Assembly: GCA_965250275.1 (NCBI GenBank)
Contig: OZ252297.1
Coordinates: forward strand, 2,170,001 to 2,234,000
DNA from: G965250275 sp965250275
GTDB taxonomy: Bacteria > Pseudomonadota > Alphaproteobacteria > Rhodobacterales > Rhodobacteraceae
DNA length: 64,000 bases
Direction of reading: 5' to 3'
Each line of letters starts with the position of its first letter. The first letter of the stretch is position 1. The notes under the pieces are model-generated. The model worked only from the letters and a program-made list of their open reading frames with translations, ran no database searches and had not been told where the DNA came from. Position numbers and translations under genes: made by a program. Below, piece after piece: positions 28,559 to 37,389 of the stretch.

Positions 28559-28735
28559 GGCCGGGGTTTGGCCCAAGGGGTCTGTCGTGTCAATTGTCCG
28601 AAAAGCCCCACAAATCGCGTTGGGGGGGCGTCGTGCAAAGGGGCTTCCATGCAGGGGCTGCCCGTGTTAGGCGGCGCGCGGATATTGGAGAGGCCGGGGA
28701 ATATGCCCCGTGCTGCCACGCAAGGAGATAGGCCG

Positions 28736-29158
28736 ATGGCCCTGGAACGCACATTTTCGATCATCAAACCCGACGCCACCCGCCGCAATCTGACCGGCAA
28801 GATCAACGCCAAGTTCGAAGATGCCGGACTGCGCATCGTGGCGCAAAAGCGCATTCACATGACCAAGGCGCAGGCTGGCGTCTTCTACGCCGTACATGCC
28901 GAACGCCCGTTCTATGATGAGCTGTGCGAGTTCATGTCATCGGAGCCTGTTGTGGTTCAGGTGCTCGAAGGTGAGAACGCCATTGCGAAGAACCGTGAAA
29001 TCATGGGCGCCACCAACCCGGCAGACGCAGCACCGGGCACAATCCGTGCAGAATTTGCCGAGAGCGTCGGTGAAAACTCCGTGCACGGGTCCGATGCGCC
29101 GGAAACCGCCGCGGTCGAAATTGCCTATTTCTTCTCGGGGCTTGAACTGGTCGGTTGA
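28736..29158 (+). CDS. ndk: nucleoside diphosphate kinase
   Basis: A 140-residue Ndk, the normal length. It transfers the gamma phosphate between NTPs and NDPs through a phosphohistidine; the active-site histidine lies in NSVHGSDAPETAAVEIAYFF near the C terminus. The N terminus MALERTFSIIKPDATRRNLTG is diagnostic. Divergent from the ABC-F gene. A strong terminator follows 26 bases downstream. Confidence 0.97.
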   Translation: MALERTFSIIKPDATRRNLTGKINAKFEDAGLRIVAQKRIHMTKAQAGVFYAVHAERPFYDELCEFMSSEPVVVQVLEGENAIAKNREIMGATNPADAAPGTIRAEFAESVGENSVHGSDAPETAAVEIAYFFSGLELVG

Positions 29159-29184
29159 TCTATCGCATTAGTTGAATTTGAGAG

Positions 29185-29216
29185 CCGCTCCGAGGTTTCG
29201 GGGCGGTTTTTTCTTT
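29185..29216 (+). terminator. rho-independent terminator of ndk
   Basis: A 9-bp stem (CCGCTCCGA with TCGGGGCGG, one G-T wobble) closes a 4-base GGTT loop and is followed by TTTTTTCTTTT. It sits just downstream of ndk and would isolate it from the polysaccharide locus. Confidence 0.88.
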
Positions 29217-29375
29217 TCGTGCCTATGGGGCGTCGCCAAACCAACAAGTCGGATTCGCGCCGCTGACATTTCGGTGCGAGACGCAGGCGGGTGCCGCTGA
29301 GCGAGACGCTGCACATTCCGAAAACCCAAGCGTACGCCGGATTGTCGCAGAGGCACCCCCGGCATAGGGTGCGGC

Positions 29376-30905
29376 ATGAGCGAATCTGCGCCGCCTTCAC
29401 TGACCCAACGGATCCGCACATTTGCCAGGACATGGCGCAACGCTTCCTACAGCACGCTCGATCACGCCTGGCTGATCATTCTGTGGGCGATTTCTACGCC
29501 GATATTCATCCGCAATCTGGGCGAAGACGCGTTCGGGATATGGATCCTGATCAGCTCTCTGGTGGGGATGGGCGCCGTCTTTAGCTTCGGCTTTGGGGAA
29601 GCGACCGTCCGTTTTGTCTCAAAATACCATACAGAGAGCGATCCGGACCGCGTGACGAAGGTCGTTGAAGTATCGCTGACCCTCTACGCGATCTCCGGTG
29701 CCTTTTTTGGCGGATTGGTGTTTGTCCTGTCCCCCTGGATTGCCACGTCTGCATTTGACCTGCCGCCGGAGCTACAACAAGAAACCTTGGTGGGGTTTCG
29801 GATTGCGTCCTACGTGGTGTTCATCACGGCCTTTCTGAAAACCCTCGAGGCGGTGATCAATGGATTCCAGCGATACGACATCACCGCCCGCGTTGGCATG
29901 GTGCTGCGCGGCGCGATCCTGCTGGTCAATGTCTGGCTTGCCCTGATCGGGTACACGGTTTCGGTCTTGGTCATGGTCACCGCGATCGGGCTGACGCTTC
30001 AGACCGCCATTTGTTACTGGATCGTCCGCCGGCATTTCGTGCATCGCTTCAGGCTTCTGAGCAGGCCGGACGGGGACACGACAATGGAAATCCTGCGCTT
30101 TGGGTTTCAGATTTGGCTGCAAATGGTTGGCGGGGCACTGAGCAACACACTGGACCGTTTTTTGGTAGGTGGCATTGTCAGCCCGGCCGCAGCCGGGGTC
30201 TATGCCGTTTGTCTGCAATTGTCGCAACAGATTCACCTGCTGCTCACCCGCGCACTTGCCTATCTGTTGCCAGCGGCTTCGGAGGCGCGCAGCACTGATG
30301 GCGATGCTGCGGATTTCCTTCCGCTGTACCGCAACGGGCTCAACCTGACGCTGCTTGTGATCGGGGCGACGGTGCCCCCACTGATTATCATGGCGCCACA
30401 AGTGCTGACCTTTTGGGTCGGGCCCGATTTTGCCGCGCAGGGCACACAAGCGCTGCAAGGGCTGGCCTATTACTTCGCTCTGATGGCGACCGTAGTAGCC
30501 CCGTTCTACATGCTCAACGGTATGGGCAAACCCGAGTGGAACACCGTACTCATGATTTTCAACGGGGTGGTCTTTGTCGCGCTTGCCCTCTTCTTGATGC
30601 CGAGGTTTGGCCTGATGGGCGCGGTTTATGCGCGTTTGCTGGCGTTCCCCTTTCAGGCCGCCATCTTCATCGGCTTCCACCGCCATGCGATTCCGGGCAG
30701 AGGATGGGCCGTGACCCTGGAGTTCTGGGGCTGGTTGGCAGCAATCCTCGGACTCAGTTGGGCGGGGTCCCATTGGTCGGCCGGGTGGGCACAATTGAGC
30801 GCGCTCAACCTGATCGTGGTTTGCCTGTTGATCGGCGCAGCAGGAACGGGGCTATCAATGTTGTCGATTTATTCTCAGCGCCTTAGGGGCAAAGCGCTCA
30901 GATAG
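29376..30905 (+). CDS. oligosaccharide flippase/polysaccharide biosynthesis membrane protein
   Basis: A 509-residue protein with about 12-14 hydrophobic segments typical of the Wzx/MATE-like flippase superfamily. The N-terminal WLIILWAISTPIFIRNLGEDAFGIWIL is the standard first helix pair. It would move undecaprenyl-linked glycan units across the inner membrane. First gene of the polysaccharide region; its last 31 bases overlap, tail to tail, the O-antigen ligase-like gene on the other strand. Confidence 0.85.
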   Translation: MSESAPPSLTQRIRTFARTWRNASYSTLDHAWLIILWAISTPIFIRNLGEDAFGIWILISSLVGMGAVFSFGFGEATVRFVSKYHTESDPDRVTKVVEVSLTLYAISGAFFGGLVFVLSPWIATSAFDLPPELQQETLVGFRIASYVVFITAFLKTLEAVINGFQRYDITARVGMVLRGAILLVNVWLALIGYTVSVLVMVTAIGLTLQTAICYWIVRRHFVHRFRLLSRPDGDTTMEILRFGFQIWLQMVGGALSNTLDRFLVGGIVSPAAAGVYAVCLQLSQQIHLLLTRALAYLLPAASEARSTDGDAADFLPLYRNGLNLTLLVIGATVPPLIIMAPQVLTFWVGPDFAAQGTQALQGLAYYFALMATVVAPFYMLNGMGKPEWNTVLMIFNGVVFVALALFLMPRFGLMGAVYARLLAFPFQAAIFIGFHRHAIPGRGWAVTLEFWGWLAAILGLSWAGSHWSAGWAQLSALNLIVVCLLIGAAGTGLSMLSIYSQRLRGKALR

Positions 30906-32329
30906 CCGGGCGGGGCCTTCGACAGAGGAACCATCTGCCGCCCCAATCGGCTGATCGATATGACAAAAGCCAGCGTGAACCAGATGTCACGCGGCAGCGG
31001 ATTGAAAAAGAAGGTTGTTCCCAGCCCTGCCAGAATGGTCAGGGCACCGATTGCAAACGGGCGCAGCTCGGGATGATGCGCCGCACGGACCAGTCCCTGC
31101 ACACCTACGGCCCAAAGCGACAGGAACAGCAACAGCGCGACAATTCCGGTTTCGGCTAGCAGATGCAGGAACATGTTATGCGGTGTGGCGGGCTGGATGT
31201 AGTTGTGCGCCGTGGCACCCAGCGGCAGGTTATCGATCATCTGATAGACACTGAGGTCGAAGCCCACGCCGAAGAGCGGTGCTTCTTTGAAGATGCGGAT
31301 CGCAGCGGCCCAGTTTTCGTGCCGCCATTGCAGGGATTCTGATCCCGCGGCCAGCCCGCCATCGGTCGTGACCGAGTTGAATGCCGCAAGTCCTTCGATC
31401 GTGTCCACTACCGCGCGCATGGAGAAATCATGCGTGATCAGCAGCGACCCAAGGATCACGATTCCAATGATCGCCATCAGCCGCGTGATGCGGGAGACCA
31501 GCAACATGCCCACCAGGATCATGACTGACATCCCGACCCAGGAACTGCGCGAATAGGTGTGCCACCAGCCTGCCAGCAGGAGCGGAACGGCCAACGCCGT
31601 GAGCACCCGCAGAAACTTGTTTGAAGAGGTGCAGACAAACATGATCGCCGCGACAATGACCATCTGCATATAGCCGGCCAGAATGATCGGGTGTGAGGTG
31701 GTGCCGGCCACACGGACCTCGCCGTCGGCGTTGTTGGCGTCCAACTGGGCCTGCCATCCACCGAAGGGCTGAATACCGTAGCGTGCATGCGCAAGGGCTA
31801 GGATGGCCTGCCCAACACCGCAGATCGTCAGGGTCAGGCAGATCATCTGCAACCGGTGTGGCGAGTCCGCGTAGTTCAGTACGATAAAGAACACCGATGC
31901 GAAGATGAAAAACGGTCCCAGTCGTTCGACAAGCTCACCACCGCCGCCAAAAACAATCCCGAAGGCGATCCAGGCAAAGAACAGGAACGCCAGTGAACCT
32001 TCCAAGCCCAGCAGCAGTTGGGGTTTCGGTATCTCGCGCCGAAACACCTGGAAGGTGATAATGACGAATGCAAAAAGCACCACAAGCCGCGTGACTGTGA
32101 TGGGGCCAACGATGGTCAGGTTCATCGGGACAATGGCCACGATCGCATAAAGCGCGCTGTAGGGGGTCATCAGCATTGCCGCGGCGCCGACCAGCACAGG
32201 CACCACGACCAACGCTTTTTTGCCAAGACCCACGGCCATGAGCCCGCCGAAGAGCCCCACCAGAACGGCGATCAGGAACGTGCCCGTCGCGCGGGCCATT
32301 CCGGAAGCAGCGGAGGCGAGCGATGACAA
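30875..32329 (-). CDS. O-antigen ligase/polymerase family membrane protein (Wzy/WaaL type)
   Basis: A 484-residue polytopic protein with about 12 hydrophobic segments and the Wzy_C domain: the large periplasmic loop holds WRHENWAAAIRIFKEAPLFGVGFDLS and ATPHNMFLHLLAETGIVALLLFLSL, characteristic of O-antigen ligases and polymerases. It either polymerises repeat units or ligates them; sequence alone does not decide. Convergent overlap of 31 bases with the flippase gene. A glycosyltransferase on the same strand lies about 100 bases upstream, so an operon is possible. Confidence 0.85.
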   Translation of the reverse strand: MSSLASAASGMARATGTFLIAVLVGLFGGLMAVGLGKKALVVVPVLVGAAAMLMTPYSALYAIVAIVPMNLTIVGPITVTRLVVLFAFVIITFQVFRREIPKPQLLLGLEGSLAFLFFAWIAFGIVFGGGGELVERLGPFFIFASVFFIVLNYADSPHRLQMICLTLTICGVGQAILALAHARYGIQPFGGWQAQLDANNADGEVRVAGTTSHPIILAGYMQMVIVAAIMFVCTSSNKFLRVLTALAVPLLLAGWWHTYSRSSWVGMSVMILVGMLLVSRITRLMAIIGIVILGSLLITHDFSMRAVVDTIEGLAAFNSVTTDGGLAAGSESLQWRHENWAAAIRIFKEAPLFGVGFDLSVYQMIDNLPLGATAHNYIQPATPHNMFLHLLAETGIVALLLFLSLWAVGVQGLVRAAHHPELRPFAIGALTILAGLGTTFFFNPLPRDIWFTLAFVISISRLGRQMVPLSKAPPGYLSALPLRR

Positions 32330-32425
32330 AACCCAAAGTCCTGTGTAGTGGCTCGTTGAACGAGCGTGCCAAGGGACAGATTACCTCAATTGCAGCAGAT
32401 TTCGAAAGTCTGCCGTAGGCGCGGC

Positions 32426-33379
32426 CTAGAAATAGTTGCTGAAGGGTCCCAGCCCGGTCCGAAAAACGCGCCTGAGGGCACGCTTCGGCAGGGGTGAGTC
32501 AGGGATCGGGGGCAACAAATCCACGCGGTCCTGTAAAGGCGCATTCTCTTCGTGGAGAACAAGATCCGCTGAGGGCACGATGCGATCACGCCAGTCAATA
32601 GCGGGGAGCTTGTCGAGCTCGCGCGGCGTCAGTTTGTACCCGGCGTCTTTTGTTTGACGGTGATGCTCCTCAACCGAACTGTTGGTATCTGTGACAACCT
32701 TCCGAAAATCCTCAGAGTTTTCATGGAAGAAGGCAAATCCGCCATCCCGCGCTGTCTTCCGGCGCACCTCGATCCGTTGCATGATTTGTTCGGGGCTACG
32801 GTATTGGTAGTGTTTCAACCTTACGCGGTTTACCGGGTCCGAGTTCATGAAACGTGGCCAATCGATTTCCGGCGGCCAGAACTGACCCGCGCCATGTCGA
32901 AAGAAACGTGGTTCGGACCAGTTGTTGAGGTAATGCCGGCATCGTAGCTGAACCGGCATCGCGCAGAACTTCTCAGGGTCGGCTTCGTAGGCTGCTGCCT
33001 CGGCATCGGAGAAGAAGAAATTGAAGACAGAGGACCATATGAAGTCGTATTTTGGCTCAATCGCCGCCAGAACCTCGCGTGGGTTGTCGTAGTAGATCTC
33101 GTCTGCATCCAATCGACCCCACCAGTCTCCGGCGCGGGCTTGCGGCAGGTACTCCAGGTACGCATCCCGGCGCATCTTATCGTTGAACACGCGGTGATCT
33201 TGCTTGTAGGGCACGATCTGGGGATGGTCCTTGGCGAGCGTCTGCGTGATCTCCCAACTTCCGTCATCGCTTCCATTGTCGAGGACGTAAATGAAGTCAC
33301 ACCATTTGGCGGCTTGGATCAGTGTCTCGGGCAAAATATCGGCTTCGTTCTTTACGACGCAGATCACGTGAATGCGCAT
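32426..33379 (-). CDS. glycosyltransferase family 2 protein
   Basis: A 317-residue protein with a GT-A fold: nucleotide-sugar binding start IHVICVVKNEADILPETL, then VLDNGSDDGSW, and the metal-binding DADEIYYDNP (DXD, about residue 92). This arrangement is typical of the Glyco_tranf_2_4-like transferases in exopolysaccharide loci. Sugar donor and acceptor are unknown. Upstream is a 320-base divergent region shared with the Wzz gene. Confidence 0.85.
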   Translation of the reverse strand: MRIHVICVVKNEADILPETLIQAAKWCDFIYVLDNGSDDGSWEITQTLAKDHPQIVPYKQDHRVFNDKMRRDAYLEYLPQARAGDWWGRLDADEIYYDNPREVLAAIEPKYDFIWSSVFNFFFSDAEAAAYEADPEKFCAMPVQLRCRHYLNNWSEPRFFRHGAGQFWPPEIDWPRFMNSDPVNRVRLKHYQYRSPEQIMQRIEVRRKTARDGGFAFFHENSEDFRKVVTDTNSSVEEHHRQTKDAGYKLTPRELDKLPAIDWRDRIVPSADLVLHEENAPLQDRVDLLPPIPDSPLPKRALRRVFRTGLGPFSNYF

Positions 33380-33699
33380 GATCGTTTAGCTCCGAGAGGT
33401 GAAAAAATTTTTTGTCCGGGTGTGCCGGTTCTGAATGCGGCTTAACCCTACGTCGCACCCCTTGAGCCTGCAACCCTTTCTCATCTGAGATTTTATGATC
33501 AATCAGGTCGGAGTTGGTGCATAAGCTGACAACGAAATCTGACTCCAATCACACCAAAACAAGCGCGTTGTCTCCAGATGTTCAACAGCGGGGCTGGTTG
33601 GCTCTCGGGAGTGTTGCTAGGGTGGTGTTGTGTTTGGTCACTCGTGGCCAAAGAGATTTGATTGTCAAAGCCGTAGCTGTGTTTAGGGCATTTTCATAA
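33380..33699. other. divergent intergenic region, no gene seen
   Basis: A 320-base AT-richer gap between the leftward glycosyltransferase and the rightward Wzz/GumC gene. It should carry both promoters. I saw no convincing coding sequence, repeat or terminator in it. Confidence 0.5.
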
Positions 33700-35841
33700 G
33701 TGACATTGGGACTGCGGGAACATCTGGCGACCATCCGGCGCCACTGGATCGCGGCGCTGAGCGTCTTTCTGCTGGCAGTCATTCTGTCCGGTTCCTTTGC
33801 GCTGCTGGCGTCTCCGTTCTATGAGGCGCGTGCGCAGATGCTGGTTTTGGGTAGCAGCCAGGCGCAAAGAGCGACACAGAGCCGTTTGGGGGACGAGGCC
33901 CGGTCCTCCCCGCATGAACAGGTTGCCACACAGGTTCAAATCGCCCGAAGCCCGCTGCTGTCCGAAGAGGTCGCGCGCCAGATTGGACCTGACCGCGTGT
34001 TGGAGGAAATGCGCTGGCGCTGGGACTGGGTGAGGGCGCTTCCACAACAATTGCTCTACGGCGCCTACGGATGGTCGCCGACCGCCTGGGTGCTCGAACA
34101 GCTGGGCTTGCGGGTGCCCGAAGCAGAAGAGTCCCAGAGAGCCTTGCGCGAAGCGACGAAGAAAATCCGGGACGGGCAAAAGATTGAGGCCGTCGCCAAA
34201 TCGGACGTATTCGTGTTCGGCTTCACCGCGCCCTCGCCGGAGTTCGCAGCAGAGGTCGTGAACACGATGGCCGATGTCTATATCCGGCATGTGGTCAACC
34301 TGCGCAGTCCGGAAAGTACGGCGCAGATTGCGCGGCAGGCGTCGGACCGGCTGGAGGCGGATCTGCTTGCTGCTGAAGCGGCCCTGCAGGAGTTCTCCGA
34401 GGCCAATCAGATCTTCGCAATCGATCAACAAAAAACGCAATTGTTGGAAAGAGTTGATCAGAGCAGAGACAACCTGGCCGAAACACGCCGCGAAATCGTT
34501 GCATCAAAGCAAAGGATCAACTCGATCGAAGAGCGGATCGCGCGGCTGTCGTCAGAAGGGGCCGTTTCGCGGGTGACGCGCCCGAACCCGGTTGTGGACA
34601 GGCTGCGTGCTGAGCTGGTGCAGTTGCAACGCGACAGCACCCGGTACACGATTGGCAGCCCCGCGGAAGTTCGCCTTCAATCGCAGATCGAAACGGTTCA
34701 GCGGCAAATTCAGGATTTGTCACAAGAGGTCCAGGGCGAAGCAACCACCGGACGCAGCGAGCTTTACGATCAACTGCAGGCGACACTGGCGCTTCAACAA
34801 GCGGACCGGCAGGCCATCATTGTACGCGCCACCCTGCTCGAGCGGCAACTGGCCCAGACCGAGGCCGAACTGGGCCGCCTTGATGATCTTGAGATGACGT
34901 ATCGGGGGCTCACGCGCGATGTGGTCAACAAAGAGGCTGCGTTCCTGAACGCAGAGCTGCAGCGGGAAGAGACCGAACTTGCCGATCAGTTGACGGAGGC
35001 CAACCTCGCCACCGTGGCGCAGGTCGAACCCGCGATTGCACCCACATCAGCGACCGGGCCGCTTCGGGGCCAGATCGTTCTGATCTGGTCGGCGGCCGGC
35101 CTTCTGGTGGGGATCCTGCTGACATACGTGCTCGAGGCGACACGACGGACCATGTCCACGCCCGAAGAAGCGGAGTTTGCTTTGGGGTTGCGGGTTGGGG
35201 CCGTGATTGATCGGCTGGGATTACTGGTGCGGCGCAGTGACCGAAACGAAGTTGAGTACCGACGGTTCGCAACCTGGATTGGGAACCATATCAAGCAAAG
35301 CGGCACATCAAAGCTGGCTTTCGCGAGCGCCCACCGCAACCTCGCACAGGCCGATGTGGTGGATCAGACCGCCGCGGCCCTAAATCAGCAAGGCGCAAAT
35401 GTCCTGATCGTGCGTCTGGCCCTGACCGAGGGGCAGGGGGTTCAGGTCGATGGACCGCTGTCCGAGAGCCAAAGCGAAGAACCGCCGGCGGTGCGCACAA
35501 TCACCGTGTCCGCGGCGCCCTGGGCGCTGCAAGACGGGCTTGAAGACCTGTTGGGATCGACGCCGGACAGTGTAGACTACGCCCTGCTGGACATGCCGGA
35601 CGCAACCGGTTTCCCGGAGCGGCTGCAGTTGGTTCAGAGCATTCCGATGCTGATGTTGGTGGTCGAAGCAGACCGCACAAAGGTGGACGATGCGGACGCG
35701 ACCTTGCGCGCCTTCTCAGAGGCCGGGGCCACCTTGTGTGGTCTGGTTCTGAACAACCGCCGCGCCCGCACGGCGTCCTGGGCATTTTGCTGGGCTTCCA
35801 TTCGGCGCCGCCGGACGCTTGCCCGCATGGCCGAGGTCTGA
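33700..35841 (+). CDS. Wzz/GumC-type polysaccharide co-polymerase with degenerate kinase-like domain
   Basis: A 713-residue protein starting GTG at 33700. One transmembrane helix near residues 18-36 (AALSVFLLAVILSGSFALL), a long periplasmic coiled coil (about residues 190-430), and a second helix near 455-477 (VLIWSAAGLLVGILLTYVL) are the Wzz/PCP-2a layout. The cytoplasmic C-terminal part (from about residue 530) has the outline of a BY-kinase domain, but the Walker A position reads FASAHRNLAQAD without the GxxGxGK loop. It probably sets glycan chain length without tyrosine-kinase activity. Alternative start: none better seen. Confidence 0.85.
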   Translation: MTLGLREHLATIRRHWIAALSVFLLAVILSGSFALLASPFYEARAQMLVLGSSQAQRATQSRLGDEARSSPHEQVATQVQIARSPLLSEEVARQIGPDRVLEEMRWRWDWVRALPQQLLYGAYGWSPTAWVLEQLGLRVPEAEESQRALREATKKIRDGQKIEAVAKSDVFVFGFTAPSPEFAAEVVNTMADVYIRHVVNLRSPESTAQIARQASDRLEADLLAAEAALQEFSEANQIFAIDQQKTQLLERVDQSRDNLAETRREIVASKQRINSIEERIARLSSEGAVSRVTRPNPVVDRLRAELVQLQRDSTRYTIGSPAEVRLQSQIETVQRQIQDLSQEVQGEATTGRSELYDQLQATLALQQADRQAIIVRATLLERQLAQTEAELGRLDDLEMTYRGLTRDVVNKEAAFLNAELQREETELADQLTEANLATVAQVEPAIAPTSATGPLRGQIVLIWSAAGLLVGILLTYVLEATRRTMSTPEEAEFALGLRVGAVIDRLGLLVRRSDRNEVEYRRFATWIGNHIKQSGTSKLAFASAHRNLAQADVVDQTAAALNQQGANVLIVRLALTEGQGVQVDGPLSESQSEEPPAVRTITVSAAPWALQDGLEDLLGSTPDSVDYALLDMPDATGFPERLQLVQSIPMLMLVVEADRTKVDDADATLRAFSEAGATLCGLVLNNRRARTASWAFCWASIRRRRTLARMAEV

Positions 35842-35847
35842 TGCGGG

Positions 35848-36957
35848 TCAGCGCCCGTTAAACAACTGCAACCGCCCGACCACGGTGCGCAGGATGTTCT
35901 TCGGGGCGAATTTGTCGGAATCGTAGGGCATGTCACATCCGGCGCAGGCATAGACCTGATCCGGTCTTTTGTCGCGCAACATTCGTCGCATGCGGGTCAT
36001 CTCTGCGCCGTTCCAGATTTCGTCCAGAGATTGCCGCAGAAGATTGCCCAGGACGGACTTGTGCTGCAGGTCGCGGCAGCAGGCCACGACATCTCCGTTC
36101 GAGGACACCGATAGCGACGTCCAGGGGTACGGGCACAGGAAGTAGGACCCGCTGTCTTTGTCGTTCTTCATGGGCATGAAGCCGGTGCCGTTGTGAAAGG
36201 TCTTGGTGAAGAATTTCACTCGGGAACTCGACGGAAAGAGCGCTTTCATCTTTGCAAAGTTGGACTGTACCCGTTCCGGGTCGGTCTCATTGAAAGAGCT
36301 GATATCCTTCACTTCGAGGGACATATGGGCGTATGCGTCGTCGGTGAGGATTTTCGTGATGTTGTCCTTGACCACAATCCACGACCCGCGCGTGCCACGG
36401 ATATCTTCAAACGTGTCGGGGTCGGCGCAAAAGTCGATGATAAAGGTGTACTTCGCGTCCTTGGGCAGGCTGTCCAGCCGGTCTGGCGTGCACAACATCC
36501 CGTTTGTGGCGAAGTACATATTGCTGAACCCGTATTCCAAGCCAACGCCACAGAGCTCATGAAAGCGTTTGTTCATGAACGGCTCACCATCGTGGGTCCA
36601 GTGAATGGTGTTTGTCCGCACGCCGCCCTGGCGCAACTTTGTCAGAAACATCGCAGCGCGTTCGGGCGGCAGGTATGTCTTTGGGACAAGGTCGTGATGT
36701 TTCGGGTCCGCCTGCGCGCAAAATGCACATTTGAAATTACAGACGTTTGTCACTTCGACGAGGATGTCTTCTGGCACATAGTCCAGCACATCCTGCTTGC
36801 GTATTCTGTAGTCGACAAAGACCTTGGCGTAGTGCGCGAGCTTCGAAAGCTGACTGAACGATGCCGAGCGCACCGGTGCGCCCGTCCCAGCAGAGGCCGC
36901 GGACCTGAACGAAGACTTATCTTTGTCCTGAGCGCTTACGCCGTTGTCCTTCAACAA
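35848..36957 (-). CDS. radical SAM/SPASM domain protein
   Basis: A 369-residue protein. The radical SAM cluster CX3CX2C is C73-NFK-C77-AF-C80. A C-terminal SPASM-like part contains LCPYPWTSLSVSSNGDVVACCRD and later CAGCDMPYD, giving extra Cys for auxiliary iron-sulfur clusters. Members modify peptides or act in glycan and natural-product pathways; here it sits inside a polysaccharide locus, convergent with the Wzz gene (6 bases away). No precursor-peptide gene was recognised next to it. Confidence 0.87.
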   Translation of the reverse strand: MLKDNGVSAQDKDKSSFRSAASAGTGAPVRSASFSQLSKLAHYAKVFVDYRIRKQDVLDYVPEDILVEVTNVCNFKCAFCAQADPKHHDLVPKTYLPPERAAMFLTKLRQGGVRTNTIHWTHDGEPFMNKRFHELCGVGLEYGFSNMYFATNGMLCTPDRLDSLPKDAKYTFIIDFCADPDTFEDIRGTRGSWIVVKDNITKILTDDAYAHMSLEVKDISSFNETDPERVQSNFAKMKALFPSSSRVKFFTKTFHNGTGFMPMKNDKDSGSYFLCPYPWTSLSVSSNGDVVACCRDLQHKSVLGNLLRQSLDEIWNGAEMTRMRRMLRDKRPDQVYACAGCDMPYDSDKFAPKNILRTVVGRLQLFNGR

Positions 36958-37389
36958 AAATGCTCCTCAAAACAACTCAATGAATTGGGTCTGGTTTTCT
37001 TGATCAAAAAAATGTGTTGGCTATAGCTCTTACGGCTTCATCGCAACATTGGCTTCGAAATCGTGCCTTGCGATGCCCCAAAATCCCCGTTCGCACTCTG
37101 TACTTGTTAACCGAAAAAGATAGAATCCTGAGGCGGTCTGTCAACATGGGGCACTCATATTGTGATGAAGGTGCACCTATGGTGTGGTTTTCGCCGAACA
37201 ATCGCACCAATCTGTCTGTTTTTGATGCGGATCAATGGTTTAAGTTCGTAAGAACAATTGGGCGCAATTGAGGTCAAACCCGAAGCAAGATACGGTCTTT
37301 TTAGTATTGTTTGAGAGTATATATTCGACATCCGCCGAGGGCACTGCCGTGCGGGGCAGTGCAACATCACTTTGTACGAGTTACAGCCC
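36958..37389. other. divergent intergenic region, no gene seen
   Basis: About 430 bases between the radical SAM gene (leftward) and the glycosyltransferase (rightward), AT-richer than the neighbours. It holds the short element at 37304-37316 described separately. Open frames up to 85 codons on the plus strand have no family resemblance and are not called. Confidence 0.5.
37304..37316 (+). promoter_or_regulatory. repeated 13-bp upstream element, copy 1
   Basis: GTATTGTTTGAGA, identical to the element at 38555-38567; with the preceding TTT(A/G) the match is 17 bp with one mismatch. It lies 74 bases upstream of the glycosyltransferase ATG. It may be a shared promoter or regulator site; the identity of the regulator is unknown. 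Confidence 0.45.

Noticed and set aside
36958..37271. Short frames upstream of the glycosyltransferase, up to 85 codons
   Set aside because: No homology or RBS; the region is better read as a divergent promoter.
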